Shown: piece by piece, positions 1-11,142 of the stretch | Numbering within the stretch: the first letter of the stretch is position 1 | Layout of the letters: each line of letters opens with the position of its first letter | Assembly (NCBI RefSeq): GCF_051020765.1 | Contig: NC_134934.1 | Span: 5,904,001-5,968,000, forward strand | Reading direction: 5' to 3' | Length of the DNA: 64,000 nucleotides | DNA from: Lasioglossum baleicum | Taxonomy: Eukaryota; Arthropoda; Insecta; Hymenoptera; Halictidae | The notes under the pieces: model-generated | Database searches by the model: none | The model's input: only the letters and a program-made list of their open reading frames with translations | What the model was told of the DNA's origin: nothing | Position numbers and translations under genes: made by a program

Positions 1-222
1 ATTATTCCTGAAATTCCTGCAAGTCCCCCAGTCGTGGCAGAGAGAAATGTAAACGCGAGCCCCAGCAACCATAGATTGAAAGGCCCTTTGCCGTATCCTT
101 GCTAAGGTTTCCTCAGCCGAAGGATTCTCCACCGCCTTCGATAGCCACCCTGTATCGACCCTTCGGTCGGCCGTGTCCCATATCCGTTTAGTTGAGGTCT
201 GACCCTTCTCATAATATCGTAC
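1..222 (-). CDS. Next exon of the same unrecognised gene (74 codons, runs off the left edge)
   Basis: Reading down from base 222 on the minus strand gives 74 open codons: VRYYEKGQTSTKRIWD..., then ...AEETLARIRQRAFQSM..., then ...YISLCHDWGTCRNF up to base 1. The other two frames of this stretch contain stops. The frame is in phase with the exon at 443..270 once the 47-base intron is removed. Composition is mixed, with Trp, Cys and charged runs, and looks like a real protein. Two further cysteines occur at exon residues 62 and 68. No stop appears before the window edge, so the exon may continue or end just outside. Family not recognised. The gene is partial at both ends here. Confidence 0.6.
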
Positions 223-269
223 CTAGCCCTAAGAAAAAAGGGACTACTCTCGCCTTTTTATATTAGCAC
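223..269 (-). other. Predicted 47-bp mini-intron
   Basis: On the minus strand the intron starts GTGCTAATAT and ends cccttttttcttagggctag. The donor GTGCTA is weak. The pyrimidine run just before two closely spaced AGs is strong. Using the first AG would leave TAG in the frame that continues the upstream exon; using the second AG, seven bases later, preserves a long phase-0 frame. At 47 bases it is at the short limit for insect introns. If not spliced, the upstream frame ends at a TAA at about base 257-259. Confidence 0.45.
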
Positions 270-443
270 GCGGCCCGGAGGGAATTGCTGAAAACGGCGC
301 ACGTATCCAATATGTGCTAGTTCGGAATTTATTAGGTGATTGCTTCCACTTCCCGGCAGAATATTAGACACCTTTGTCAAATTAGTGCCGACGTTCTGAG
401 TGAAACAATCGGTCCCCGTGAATGTCCCACATCCTGCCAAATA
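270..443 (-). CDS. Internal exon of an unrecognised host gene (58 codons)
   Basis: On the minus strand a splice acceptor (ttatttcag, just above base 443) opens a 58-codon frame starting Tyr-Leu-Ala-Gly-Cys-Gly and ending ...FQQFPPGR at base 270. An in-frame TAA lies just upstream of the acceptor, so the frame must begin at the splice site and not at a start codon. The encoded segment has two cysteines (exon residues 5 and 13), one N-glycosylation sequon (NLT, residues 21-23), and a polar, non-repetitive composition unlike the chance frames elsewhere. It joins in phase 0 to the next exon at 222..1. I do not recognise the family. The paired Cys and sequon are compatible with a secreted or extracellular region, but this is weak. 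The main support is continuity of a protein-like frame across a plausible intron. Confidence 0.6.
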
Positions 444-1514
444 CTGAAATAATACTTAACGATTCTGTTGAAATTACCACACTGACACTACCATTAATGA
501 AGGACCCTTTGTAAAAGACTTACATTTCAATGTTTCAATTTTTAAACATGTGTTAAATGAATCATTTTTATATTTTATAAAACATGTACGACAATTCACC
601 GTATTTACGAAATTGCGATCATTGAAGTACATAATTTTTGCAAAGATCGTGACAAAGGAGTGTTTCTAACAGCATTATGTTTTTATTTCGTTGACGCTTT
701 CATTGCACGGGGCCACTGTTGAACAGTCATCCGTGTTCTTTCGGAAACACAACACAGCCAGCGATGTCGCAGCTATTAGAAAAGGAATTCCGCATTTTCC
801 GGCCGGAAGGATTTAAATGGACCGCCGGAAGCGTAGCTTAAGCGCCTGTGCTCCTTTCCCCGTGGCGAAACGAACCAGCAAGCAGAAGATTAAGTTTCGT
901 GACCCACATACAGGTAGCCTGCACCACTGTTTATCCATTGATGGAGGAGAGAAGCCCGGAGACACTCGGCTCCCCTCGATCCCGGCGAATAAACAGCACG
1001 CCGCGCCGATCGTGAATTTCGCAGCGACCCTCTGTCGTTCCACCCCCTTTCGTAGGAACCGGGAGGGGCTACGTGACGGAATATGTTCTCTCTCTTTTTT
1101 ATTTTCGAACGCGTTCAGGACTATGCCGAAGAGGATACGACCCAGTTCACGTCGAACGAACCGCGTATATTGGGATTCCGTTCGTCTTTAGTCGACCGCC
1201 ATCGACGTGCTTACACGAAGAATTATGCCCTCCTCGTGAGAATTAAACACCCTGCTGCACCCTGCTGCGCCCTACTGCACCCTGTTCACACGATCGACTT
1301 CCCTTGGATAGCATACACGTCTGAAGTGCCAACTTCGCGTTGCAACGATACACGGTGATCAGGAACCGAGATTTACCTCTCTCGTTGTACTAAAAAAATT
1401 TTCTTCTGGAAGTATATTCTATTCTGTTTTTACACAACTGTTTTTCCCACGAATTGAAAACTTCGTAAATTTCCTCTTTATAAAATTTCAATAAGGAATT
1501 TATCTTGTCTTTAA
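444..1514. other. Non-coding stretch, presumably intron or flank of the left-edge gene
   Basis: No convincing exon, promoter or transposon seen. GC rises between about 780 and 1,340, where several short chance frames overlap on both strands. The short 10-bp tandem repeat at 1,249-1,286 is listed separately. Confidence 0.5.
1249..1286 (+). repeat. 10-bp tandem repeat, about four copies
   Basis: Four nearly exact units of cctgctgcac sit end to end, with one or two changes per later copy (cctgctgcgc, cctactgcac, cctgttcaca). Confidence 0.75.
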
Positions 1515-2042
1515 GGATGTTCCTGGAGGTACAATTGGAGACAAAAGTACAAGAAATTCGAAATCCATCAATACATGCCAATGAAAGCCATTAATGAGTA
1601 TATTTTGCATTAAACTTTTGCGAATACTGTACCCTCTGTAGCTATATTCAGTGGTCTACGCTTGTCGCGTTTCCATGCTAGTGAGAGACAACACGATAAA
1701 TCTGACGTTTTGTAACAGTTTATAATTTTTTTGCTCTATAACTGTTTAGTGGATCCTAATAAATTTTTAACATAATTAATTACATAATTTTTACTACATA
1801 TAAAAAAAACTGGAGTTTCCAGTTGTGTTTTTTCAAGGTTTAAATAGGCTTTGAAGTGGAATTTTATGAATTCTCCATAAGAAGACGTGTTAAAATGTGC
1901 AAACTTTAAGTTGCTATAATTCTTAAACGGTGCAGTAAATCGAACTCAAACTTTGGTAATTGCATTAATTTAGTAAGAATTGTATCTTGTCAAATTTTCA
2001 AAACTTTTGTTGCGTTTTTATATACCTCCAGAACATCCTTAA
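1511..2042. mobile_element. TTAA-flanked non-autonomous DNA transposon, piggyBac type (524 bp)
   Basis: The sequence is TTAA then GGATGTTCCTGGAGGTAC at the left. At the right it is the inverted copy TACCTCCAGAACATCC then TTAA. The inverted termini differ by one inserted base and a few substitutions, and weaker similarity (ACAAAAGT) continues inward. A TTAA duplication directly flanking inverted termini is the hallmark of the piggyBac superfamily. No transposase frame is present, so it would need an enzyme in trans. The interior is AT-rich, not palindromic and has no ORF of note. Confidence 0.75.
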
Positions 2043-4051
2043 TTAAAAAGTAATTTAATTCCCTTTGCGTATAACTTTAATTCTTGAATAAATTTTCCAC
2101 AAGTAGAAGAATAGATGAATCGCTTCAAAGACCATAATGATATAAATTTGTTTTTCGACCAATCGTGAGATAATAATGAAGTAAGCTGATTTGTTCGAGA
2201 GTTATGGATCTCTGTGTCCATTTAAAAGTCAGACGGGTATGTATTCGAAGGCAGCCCGATAATTTATTTATTAAATCGTACACCGAGCGGCGCCGGGATT
2301 CCAGAACCGTGAATATATTAATCCAGGAAATGCAAGTGATCCGCCAAATGCCAGACACCTCGGGATTTTATTGTTTCAAACCGGATATATCAAGCCTCGC
2401 CAGCTTATTTATAAACGAATTCGAGTTTCCTTTTGTAAAAGATTTTTCAACGCAACTAAAAATTTTTCTTTTTATTCGTCCGGTTACAAAAATAATGGAA
2501 AACAGAATTCAGGAAATTCGATACAGTTTATTGATTTTATGGATGTTTGCTCGGAAACATACACAGTTTGAGGAGTTTTTATAAAGCCGGCTGTGTTTTA
2601 CGTTGCTTTTTCTGTTTGGAGAAATATATTGACGAACGCTGCTTGCATTGTCTCTGTTTCTATGCATCTTTTTCCCGGATACAATAAAAATCTCTTTCTG
2701 CTATCGATTCATTATTATGTTTCACTAAAAATGCATTGGTTCGATGCAGTTTCACTTGATTAAATCGAGAGGTCGTGTTAAAATAATGGCACAGAGATTT
2801 AATAGTGGAAAAATGAGTTTCCACGTTCGTCAGAATGAATGGAAGTTTATGAATAATTTAAATAATAGGTTCTCATTAATTCTATTAAATTATTAAAGAA
2901 AGAAACATTTTTCATTCTTTCTAGTATTCGAGACTTTGATAAATGATCTACCTCTGTAAAGAGAAGCTCTACCTCTGATATGAGAATTCTACAAACTTCG
3001 GACTTCAATGCAATACCATTTTCTATATTTTTAAAATCTCTCCTATATATTGTTATAATTACACTAGATTAAACTCAAAACATTCGAATGATAAAGAGAA
3101 TCTAACAACAGATTTGAGTTTATACATTAATTGAGCTCTATAGTACAGGATTTATGTATTTACCAGAAAAAGTCATGAAAATAAATTCGAAAGGGTGAAA
3201 AAATAGTGCAATTTAACCGATCTCCTATATCGAAGCATTAGCGATGAAAACTTTAAACGGCGATATCTCGAAAGTGAAATTATGTGATATGCGACGTTTT
3301 TCTCGACAACTACAGATATAGTCTGTAAACGTAAAAGTATTGTCGCGTTGCTTCAAACATCATTTTCAAGCATGTTCACCCCCGACGTCAATTAACATTT
3401 TCCCAGCAGAGTGAGGCTTGCGGCGAGTACACGGGGACTCGTTTGCAGATGTTTATTTTCCGAAGACTTGGAAGTCAGAAGTCATCGAGGGTGGCACGAA
3501 CGCGTTCCGTACCCGTTGTAGGGACAGGGTAGCTGCGACCCGTCGTCGTTCGAAAACCGATAAACCGAAGGAGAGCGAACCGTCTCGCAACCCTCTTCTG
3601 CGAGTCTCGACGCGGCGTATCGTTCTTAACCCCCCTTTTCCCCGTGTTACGGTCTGACCCACCCCATCAGCATCCCCATACCCCCGTCGGCTCCTCGCTC
3701 GATCCCCTTGCATACTCGAGGGTGAAAAACTCGGGCGGACCCTCCGAGGCAGCGTCTATTTACCATAAAATAGAGTTTCCAGGTCTGCGCTCGGTGCACC
3801 GTCATTTATTTCTTCCCCGCTGCTTATCGGCTCATTTCGCGACACACGCGCGACCGAATTCAAATGATCGCGGCGAGGGCAAGCACATCCTTCGATACGC
3901 GATCGCGCAAATTCCCAACCCTTATCATTCTTTCATATATTTATTTCACTACTAATTAACCCTTCACACCCTGACACTTTTCTCGGATCAACTACCAGGA
4001 AATCCGACTCATTTATTTATTATTTACGGAAGTAGTTGCTGTATCTACATA
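2043..4051. other. Non-coding stretch
   Basis: AT-rich to about 3,400, then a CpG-rich block to about 3,930. A 126-codon open frame at 2,204-2,584 has no recognisable domain and is within chance expectation. No element ends or exons seen. Confidence 0.5.
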
Positions 4052-4726
4052 TACAGCGAGTGTACAAAGTATTCGTACATCTTTTGAAAACGAATAACTT
4101 TTTCAAATTTGTACCCAACAGCTTGAGCTGTTTTGAGACGTTAGAAGTATTAGTTTACTAGCTAATATGTAAATCATTTTTTAAAAGTTGCTGTTGGCCG
4201 CAATTGCGAAGAAAAAAGGAGAGGGCACGATTTTCAAATTTTTTATCTGTGCCCGTAACGAAAATTTAAAAAATGTATTTTGTAAATGTTAGTAAATTAC
4301 ATATATGTAAAAAGTTTCATTGAAATCGGTTGACGCATAAAAAAGCTATGTGCATTGCAAGATGTAAAAATCTTTGAATTTAGGGCTTGCGATTCATCTA
4401 AATCACAGGTTCTTACAATTTTTGTTCTTTTCAATCAATTATATTTCATAACAAAAACAACCTTGTCCGATCTCGTTGAAACTTTGTACATGTATATAAC
4501 TTACATAGACCTACGAAAGGTACCTTCTAAATTTTCATTACAGGCACAAATAAAAAATTTAGAAATCGTGATTTTTACTTTTTTCTTCGTACTGGGCTCA
4601 ATAACAATTTAAAAAGAAAATTATTTACACATTAGTTAGTAAACTAATCCTTCTAACGTCTCTAAAAAATTCTAGAAAAAGTGATTCGTTTTTAAAAGGT
4701 GTACGTTACTTTGTACACCTACTGTA
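4052..4726. mobile_element. Long-palindrome non-autonomous DNA transposon (671 bp), TA target duplication
   Basis: The element lies between TA dinucleotides at 4,052-4,053 and 4,725-4,726. Its ends are inverted copies: CAGCGAGTGTACAAAGTA at left against CAGTAGGTGTACAAAGTA read from the right. The similarity does not stop at a short terminus. Almost the whole left half (to about 4,345) is repeated in reverse in the right half, including an AGACGTTAGAAG block at 4,136 and its mirror near 4,660. TA duplication with CAG-starting ends fits the Tc1/mariner supergroup, but I cannot name the family. No transposase is encoded; the chance frame at 4,355-4,612 lies inside the arm. A fragment of the same family lies at about 27,073. 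Confidence 0.8.
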
Positions 4727-6076
4727 TGGTGTTTATTGTCAGCATTTTAATTGTTAGGAATTCATTATTCGGAGAAGTTGAGAGGCAACTGTTTCCAAGT
4801 GCTGACAAAAGGGGATGGTTTTTCATTTTCGCGGTGCAGAGAACGCACTATGCGACGTATCGCAACGATCCCATGCTCTCCCCGTCATTCCACCTTTTAT
4901 TATCCGTCGACTGACGGCTCGAGTGGAATTGGACGGAAAAATCTGACAGCCGATGGACGTCCGTTTCCGCGATACCGCGTGTTCCACTTCCTTCTAGCCG
5001 CGACCTCGTTACTTCCTCGTTACCGATGTCCCACGAAATCGGGACGAAGTCGGCCGGAAGACATCTCCACCCGTTTTCAACGGACATTTATTAGCATCGG
5101 AAAACGACCATGCTCCCCTGGAAACCTGACTAGCAACAATTCCTCGGCGATTTCACGCTCGAACCACCGGCTGAGTCAAAATCATTTACATATTTCACGT
5201 TTCTGGCTTCAAAATTGTTCGAGACATCATAGAGCTTTTATAAGAGCATGTTATTCTATGAAAATTAATTCACGTCTCAATATATGCAGTCTCAATGGGC
5301 TAGTGAATTGAATAAAATATAATCACAACATTTTTTTGTGAGACAATGTTCTAAGGTAAGTTTCTGATTCATGTTTGGCTACTTGATACTATTCCGCCTC
5401 CTTTTATTTTGCATAAAAATCGGCAGTCCCCGAACTATCAACACTCGAACCAATTTGCTCGGATGTCTCGAAAGTTCGTATCCGTCGAAGAATTTCATCA
5501 TCATCGTTGACGGGGTCGTTCCGATCTAGGATCCGGTTGTTTCTGATATCGGTCGTAAAACAGCGAGTCTCGAGCCGTAGATCGGCTCGAACGCCCGTCT
5601 GAAATAACCTCTCGCCCTGCTTCATCCGGGTCTGTTGCCGCGTGAATCATCGTAAAAGGGACAAGCTCCGACAGCGAATAAATCTCACTTTATAAGGGAT
5701 GTTCGCCGGGCACGTACGAGGAGTTAGTGTCACTTTCATCGATTCCCGGCTGCTCTGAGAGGGTGCAGCTAGCTACATCCCCGTGCGCGAGCAAACTGAA
5801 TCCTTCGGCGTCTTGTCGTACCGACCGACCGAGCCGGAAACTTGCGGGAACTTGCAGATATCGCGAGTCCCGCGATTCTGCGGATTCTTTCGTTCCCGGG
5901 GTATGGTGAGATTTCGCGTTTCGGGGTGGAATATCCGTGATATAGTGGCTGAAGCCGATCTATTTTATTATCTGAGCGGTATTTGTAATATTATTGGGTA
6001 TATTATATTTACTAGGTTGTTGCACACGAAATGTCCGATTTTTAATAGTTACGTTAACATTTGCATCATTTGCGTA
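4727..6076. other. Non-coding stretch with one weak exon candidate
   Basis: Moderately CpG-rich unique sequence. On the minus strand a ttatttcag acceptor precedes a 64-codon frame from 5,598 to a stop at 5,404, with a polar, acidic composition (NDPVNDDDEILRR). Upstream pyrimidines are poor and no partner exon was found, so I do not call it as a gene. Nothing else is evident. Confidence 0.4.
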
Positions 6077-6752
6077 TAGAGGGTGTCCCAGCCAACTTGA
6101 CCACCTTGAATATCTCGCTTAGTTTTAGTAATAGAAAAAAACGTTATAGGACAATATTAACCTAACCGAAGGGGCAATATAATGATTGGGAAAAAACTTT
6201 TTTCAAGGTGATTTTTTTCTAGATATCAAGGTCTCTTAAATTTCTTTTTAATGGAACTATATATTTTTTTTATCGCAATGTCATAGTAAGGGCGCAGTCC
6301 TCTTCAATGACATATTATACAATGACCTTCGTGTGACCTTGGGTATGGAAAATCCGAAAAGCATTACAGGTATTATCAGTGATTAATTTACTACAGTAAT
6401 TGGTTTGGTTGAGCTACTTTATTTCAGTAAATGTTCGAATTGATTACCATTGTTTTCAATACATTGTTGTATGCAGTACACATTGCGTAAACAATGGTCA
6501 TAATTTCGAACATTTATTGAAATAAAGTAGTTCAACCAAACCAATTAGTGTAATAAATTAATCGCTGATAATACCTTAATACTTTTTAGATTTTTCATTT
6601 CGGAGGTCATTGTATAATATGTCATTGAAGAGGACTTCACCCCTACTATGACATCACGATAAAAAAATATATAGTTCCATTAAAAAAAATTGTTGACCTT
6701 GATATCTAGAAAAAAATGACCTTGAAAAAATTTTTATTCCATTGTACTTCTT
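6077..6752. mobile_element. Palindromic DNA transposon remnant, right end truncated
   Basis: The left end reads TA then GAGGGTGTCCCAGCCAAC, a one-base variant of the CAGGGTGTCCC termini seen elsewhere in the window. From about 6,165 the sequence is mirrored by 6,480-6,752. One example is TCTAGATATCAAGGTC at about 6,221 against GACCTTGATATCTAGA at about 6,696. Another is AATGACATATTATACAATGACC against its reverse complement. The outer 90 or so bases of the left end have no partner on the right, so the right terminus has been lost. No coding capacity. Confidence 0.75.
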
Positions 6753-6902
6753 CAGAAGGCCCTTTTGTGGGCATGCCGAACCGCGCATGGGCGGTTCAAT
6801 CTCATTCACATACACACACACGGTAGTTTTGCCACTGTGGCGAGTAGAGAACTAAGCCCTACCTATCACACGTTTCTGAGGGAAGTCTGGACAAATACAC
6901 CG

Positions 6903-7015
6903 TGGCCGATCTCTGATTGGGCCGTGTTTTTTAGTTAGCAACTCCTCAGTAAAGCCGCAGTGAATATTTTCGCAGAGGAAAAAGTTACTCCAAATGACCC
7001 CAGGGACCCTTTAAG
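6903..7015. mobile_element. Half-copy relic of the CAGGGTGT palindrome family (family A)
   Basis: CTCTGATTGGGCCGTGTTTT, then TAGCAACTCCTCAGTAAAGCCGCAG, then GACCCCAGGGACC aligns with the right arm of the intact copy at 16,651-17,010, with many substitutions. The left arm and the terminal CACCCTG are missing. It abuts the truncated palindrome at 6,077-6,752, suggesting repeated insertion or deletion at this spot. Confidence 0.6.
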
Positions 7016-7944
7016 GAACTACACAATCTTTGAAGTGACATGTTAACAGTGAGTATAACGAAAATATACGAATTACTGAAATATTTTTAAAACGCTAGGA
7101 ACTTTCTTTCCAATCCAATGTTTAAAATTGTTCTTTCCAAATATGATTAAAAAATGTATTAGTTTTATTTTACAGTCTTCCGTGGACTTCCTTCCCAGTG
7201 TATCGTATCGGTATCTACTCCATCCGCCTGAAAACAAAGGGCATGATGGAGGAACTTCTCAGTCGGTTCCCGTGCTTGTATTCCCACGAATTTCCATTTC
7301 TCGTCCAATTAGCCGGTTCAATAAAGGGTGAAATAATATCTCGACTGGTCGAAAGCAGCTCTGCCGGTGCGACGGAAGAGGAAGACATCCTCGCGGGCCA
7401 GCAATTGAACCATTGCGAAGAACGAGCCCCAAAGGGGTGGGGGGTGAGGGTAGAGGACGCTCGCGTGAATGAGCCCCGCTGCTTATTTAGTGGGTTGAAG
7501 CGACGCATACGCGCGCGTACACCCACTCTGGGTACACACGTGGACACGAAATAAGCCCATTTCCACGGTACACTCGGCCGACTATGCGGGACAAAAGCCG
7601 CGTTTATATGTGCAAACGACCGTCGACGCAAGGAGCCACCGGCCGGGCGCTTTTCCACGCAATATGAGGAACGGGAATCCGGAAGTAAATGCGGGGACCC
7701 GGTGTACACGATGTCCGAAACACCGGGATTGCGAACTATGGAGAAACTCGACTGGTAAATAAGACCCGGTCTGCTCTCTTGTCTGAGCTTCAAACGGCTT
7801 CGTTGCGTGCTCGCCATCTTCCTGATTATCTCAAGAAAATGGACTACGTAATTCAATATTAAAAATTAAAGCTCGTCAGAAATTAAAAAACTCTGTCTGT
7901 CTTCGTTCTATACAGTAATGGATGGATGAAAAGGAAAAAGAAAA
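7016..7944. other. Non-coding stretch, CpG-rich in the middle
   Basis: Holds a 213-codon minus-strand frame (7,856-7,215) in high-GC sequence, with no domain and low-complexity Ser/Arg composition. I read it as chance. No other structure seen. Confidence 0.5.
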
Positions 7945-8285
7945 TTGTGAAACGAGGAAGAATTGATTATTGACTCTCTTCTGATAATTCTAATCGTGCG
8001 AGCTCAAAAGTATGAACACATCTGTTCAGTAAAACAGTTCGCATTTGCTAAAATAATAGCCGAATTAGGATGATATATCGCATCTTTCTCGCAGTCTCTC
8101 GCGTATCGATCACTCTAAAACTGTGAAATCGCGAAGAATTGATCATCTTGATTCCCCAGCAAGTTCTAGCGCTATCCTGTATAACATTGACTAGAATAAT
8201 AGCGAAATTAGAATGATGTATCACCTCCTTCTCGCAGTCCCTCACCTTTCGATCATGCTGAAATTGTGAAATCGCAAGAATCGTG
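7945..8285 (+). repeat. Diverged tandem duplication, about 143-bp period
   Basis: AATAATAGC at 8,052 recurs at 8,195, followed in both cases by matching ATTAG.ATGATRTATC, TCTCGCAGTC and GTGAAATCGC. A third partial copy precedes them (GTGAAACGAGGAAGAATTGATTAT at about 7,947, matching GTGAAATCGCGAAGAATTGATCAT at about 8,123). Copies are roughly 75-80% alike by eye. Confidence 0.65.
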
Positions 8286-9247
8286 TGGAAGTACGCCGGT
8301 TTGCCCGACAAAATGGCGGGCGGGGGTGGCTCGTTGCACGGAATTTTGCAGTCGTTGGCAGAAGCAAACGGTCGTGTAATGCGATTTAAGTACACCGGGA
8401 TACGTCCGGAGTACAGTTGTTATATTAATTGCCGTTCGCGATGAATGACGCGCAATATTTCTCGCGGTGTTTCAGCCGCAGCCCCACAATTTTGAATACA
8501 AATGGTTCCATTAAACGGTTCGAGCTGCTTATTCAGCCAATTGTCCTAACGAAATGACGTCGTTCAATCACCGGCGCTCACTATTATGCGAGTTATGTTA
8601 ACCCCCGTGGGCCCCACGCCCCTCCTCGCCCCTTCGCCCTCGTCCCTTCGGCAAAGCGAGCACACCGAAAGGAAATCAAATCCTTTGAGGACTCCGAGCA
8701 CAAAGCGTGAAGTTTCTTGCCGGGGAATTTCGATAGGTTGCCCTCTTGTTCCTAAATACGCTATCTCATGCTGTGTGTTCCGACGCGACGCGACGTTCCG
8801 TGAGATGTGCGAATTCGTCGCACGTAAATACCTCGTGTAACTGTGCCGTGAATTAATTAATCGCGACGGGCAACTTTCGCGACGTATAAACGGTCCAGGA
8901 AGAAAAGGGAAGTTCTCGGGTCAACCCCTTTCGATACTCGCCAAGAGCTCGCAGGGGAGCAGAAAAATAGTTGAAACTTAATTTTTAATTGAAATTGTTC
9001 TGGAAGCATCTTTAAGAAGCACTCTACTTCTTCTTTTATCCCTTCTCGCAGCCTTCTTAAACGTTGCAAAATTGAAGTTGCAGCCGGCTGCACTTTGTTT
9101 GGATTAAATGCATTTGCCAGAAATAAAAATAGTATGGAAGAATGTAGAATAAAGCTTCGTTTCTGCTTTATGTTTTATATTAATAAATTGTGTTCCATTC
9201 ACGATTGCACATTTCAAGGGAATGTATTTTACAATTCAAGTGATTTC
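8286..9247. other. Non-coding stretch
   Basis: CpG-rich at first, AT-rich after 8,950. Only short chance frames. Nothing recognised. Confidence 0.5.
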
Positions 9248-9881
9248 CAGTATGTTCATGTGAAGGGGCCACCTCAAATATCTTCGTTGTTTTTAAAGAT
9301 ACGTCAAATGTGTCTGAAGGACAAAGTTGAATGGTAAAATGGGGCTCGTACGATACCAACAAAATTTTTGTTTTTATGCAATTTTTTTTTAAAGATATGA
9401 AGGTCACTCGATGCAGCTGGACATTCGTTATAAAAAAGTACTAACCTATGTATGTCGAAAAGTTAATAGTTCAGGAGATATTTCAATTTAAATAATTCTA
9501 AAACACTACCATTACTGACGTACTAAGACGTTACACAAGTAAATAAACGCTAACGTCTTAATACCACAGTAATAGTAGTGTTTTCGAATTATTTAAATTG
9601 AAATATCTCCTGAATTACTAACTTTTCTTATAACAAATACTTTCTTATAACGAATGTCCAGCTGCATCGATTGATGTATTAAAAAATACCTCATCTCATT
9701 TAAAAAAATTAAGGTGGCCTTCATATCTCTAAAAAAAAATTACATAAAAACAAAAACTTTTTTGATATCACATGTAAATACCCCATTTTGCCATTCAACT
9801 TTGTTCTTCAGACATTTGACGTATCTTTAAAAACAACAAAGATATTTGAGGTGGCAAGCGTGTTAGGTGACTCACCCTGTA
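9248..9881. mobile_element. Long-palindrome DNA transposon with CAGGGTGAGTCACC terminus
   Basis: The right end reads GTGACTCACCCTG followed by TA at 9,880-9,881. The left end is eroded but alignable from CAG at 9,248. The arms pair over almost the whole element. CCACCTCAAATATCTTCG at about 9,269 is mirrored at about 9,840-9,862. GATGCAGCTGGACATTCG at about 9,410 is mirrored at about 9,650. CAGGAGATATTTCAATTTAA at about 9,472 is mirrored at about 9,593. The right arm carries an extra block of about 40 bases (9,670-9,715). No coding capacity. Confidence 0.8.
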
Positions 9882-9899
9882 TAAGAATTAGAGAATGTC

Positions 9900-10260
9900 A
9901 AACGGAGAGGTCCATCAAAGAAACGGAAATAAAAGGGGTGGTTTTCGAGAAAAGTTTGTGAGAGCGGAACTCGATAGTCGGAAGCAGTAACTCGCACGCA
10001 CAACCGACCAACCAACCAACCGAAGAAAAAACTGCATTTAATACTATGTCACTACTAATCAACCCTCGGAGAATTGAGAGCACCATCAGGATCGAGATCG
10101 AATAAAGCCAACGGGAGAGACTCATCACAGAAGGCAAAATAAGGGGGGTGGTTTACGAGATAGTTCGCGAAAGCGACACTCGAGAATCGAAAGCAGTAAC
10201 TCGCACGCACAAGCAAGCAACCTCAGTAACCAACCAGTCAAGCAACCAAGCAACCAAGCA
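9900..10260 (+). repeat. Degenerate direct duplication, about 205-bp period
   Basis: The stretch GGGTGGTTTTCGAGAAAAGTT...GAAGCAGTAACTCGCACGCACAA at about 9,937-10,003 recurs as GGGTGGTTTACGAGATAGTT...GAAAGCAGTAACTCGCACGCACAA at about 10,146-10,213. Both copies run into CAACC-rich simple sequence. Confidence 0.7.
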
Positions 10261-10261
10261 A

Positions 10262-10730
10262 CGAACCACCCCCGTGCGGCATGTCGTGTCCGGGAGAGGG
10301 TAGCAGCAGTGAAGCGCGCGCGTTAACGGTGAGCTGACGAGCGTCGGGACGCGTTTAAGGATTAAAGTCGAGCTTATGAAAGCCACTCGGAAACTCGTTC
10401 GCTACGTGTGCACGTAGATTCGAGAGCAGATGTTCGTAATTGCTCCCTCTCGAGCGGCGCGGCGCAGCGCGGCGGACGGGCGTCGTTATAAGTGGTTCGC
10501 GACGCGTAAAGTCCTCCTGAGAAGGCTGCAGGTTGTGTGCCGACGGTTGCCGATGTGTATACGACCCGAGGGCTCTGTGTGCCGGGGTCCGTATGTGTCC
10601 CGCGTGTTTGACTTGGCCGTGCGCGAGCCTGCCCGGAGGTGTAAACAATTATTGCAGCAACGATGCAAAATGAAAATTGCAAACAACCGCCGCCGGCTAT
10701 CGGGAAACGGCTTGCTGCTCACTACTCTCC
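10262..10730. other. CpG-rich block, possible regulatory or first-exon region
   Basis: Dense CpG (for example GCGGCGCGGCGCAGCGCGGC near 10,454) stands out from AT-rich flanks. Frames are open on both strands because of base composition, so none is called. A 5' untranslated exon is possible, but no TATA or TCAGT pair is evident. Confidence 0.3.
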
Positions 10731-10732
10731 CC

Positions 10733-10769
10733 CTCTCTCTCTCTCTCTCTCACAGTCACACACACACAA
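10733..10769 (+). repeat. (CT)n followed by (CA)n microsatellite
   Basis: About nine CT units ending CACAG, then an (AC) run. The pyrimidine run plus CAG resembles a splice acceptor but is equally explained as simple sequence. Confidence 0.85.
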
Positions 10770-10984
10770 CTCTCTCTACCTTTCATACCCCATCGATTAT
10801 GAATGGAGTCACGGAATTGCTAATAAAACGTCTTCGGCCCGCTGCGTCAGCAAACCCTGATATATTCGGCTTATGGAAGTGGAGCATGGCTAGTTTCGTA
10901 CTGGATATTCACTCTTGTTGCACAAATGTAAACGACTATTTTCAACCGCTTAGCTTATAACTACACCTTACTCTCCGATTTATT

Positions 10985-11142
10985 TTGCAGTTACAGTGAT
11001 TCGAATTTTCTTGTCCAGTTCATATCACATGTACAGTTTGTTGCGCACATGATGCGGCAATTTTTTTTAACAAATCTCCACCGATCCGCAGGTGTACAAC
11101 CATCTGTCAAAACCATAACACTAAATTTTGTTACACCCTGTA
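10985..11142. mobile_element. Relic of a DNA transposon end (TACAGGGTGTAAC)
   Basis: Read on the minus strand from 11,142, TACAGGGTGTAACAAAATTT starts a short stretch resembling other CAGGGTG element ends here. No matching opposite end was found within 1 kb. Confidence 0.35.

Noticed and set aside
4355..4612. 85-codon frame inside a palindromic MITE
   Set aside because: It lies within the inverted arm of a non-coding element and translates low-complexity Phe/Ile/Lys sequence.
7215..7856. 213-codon minus-strand open frame
   Set aside because: Lies in GC-rich DNA where stops are rare. Composition is Ser/Arg-rich, there is no domain, and overlapping frames are open on the other strand too.
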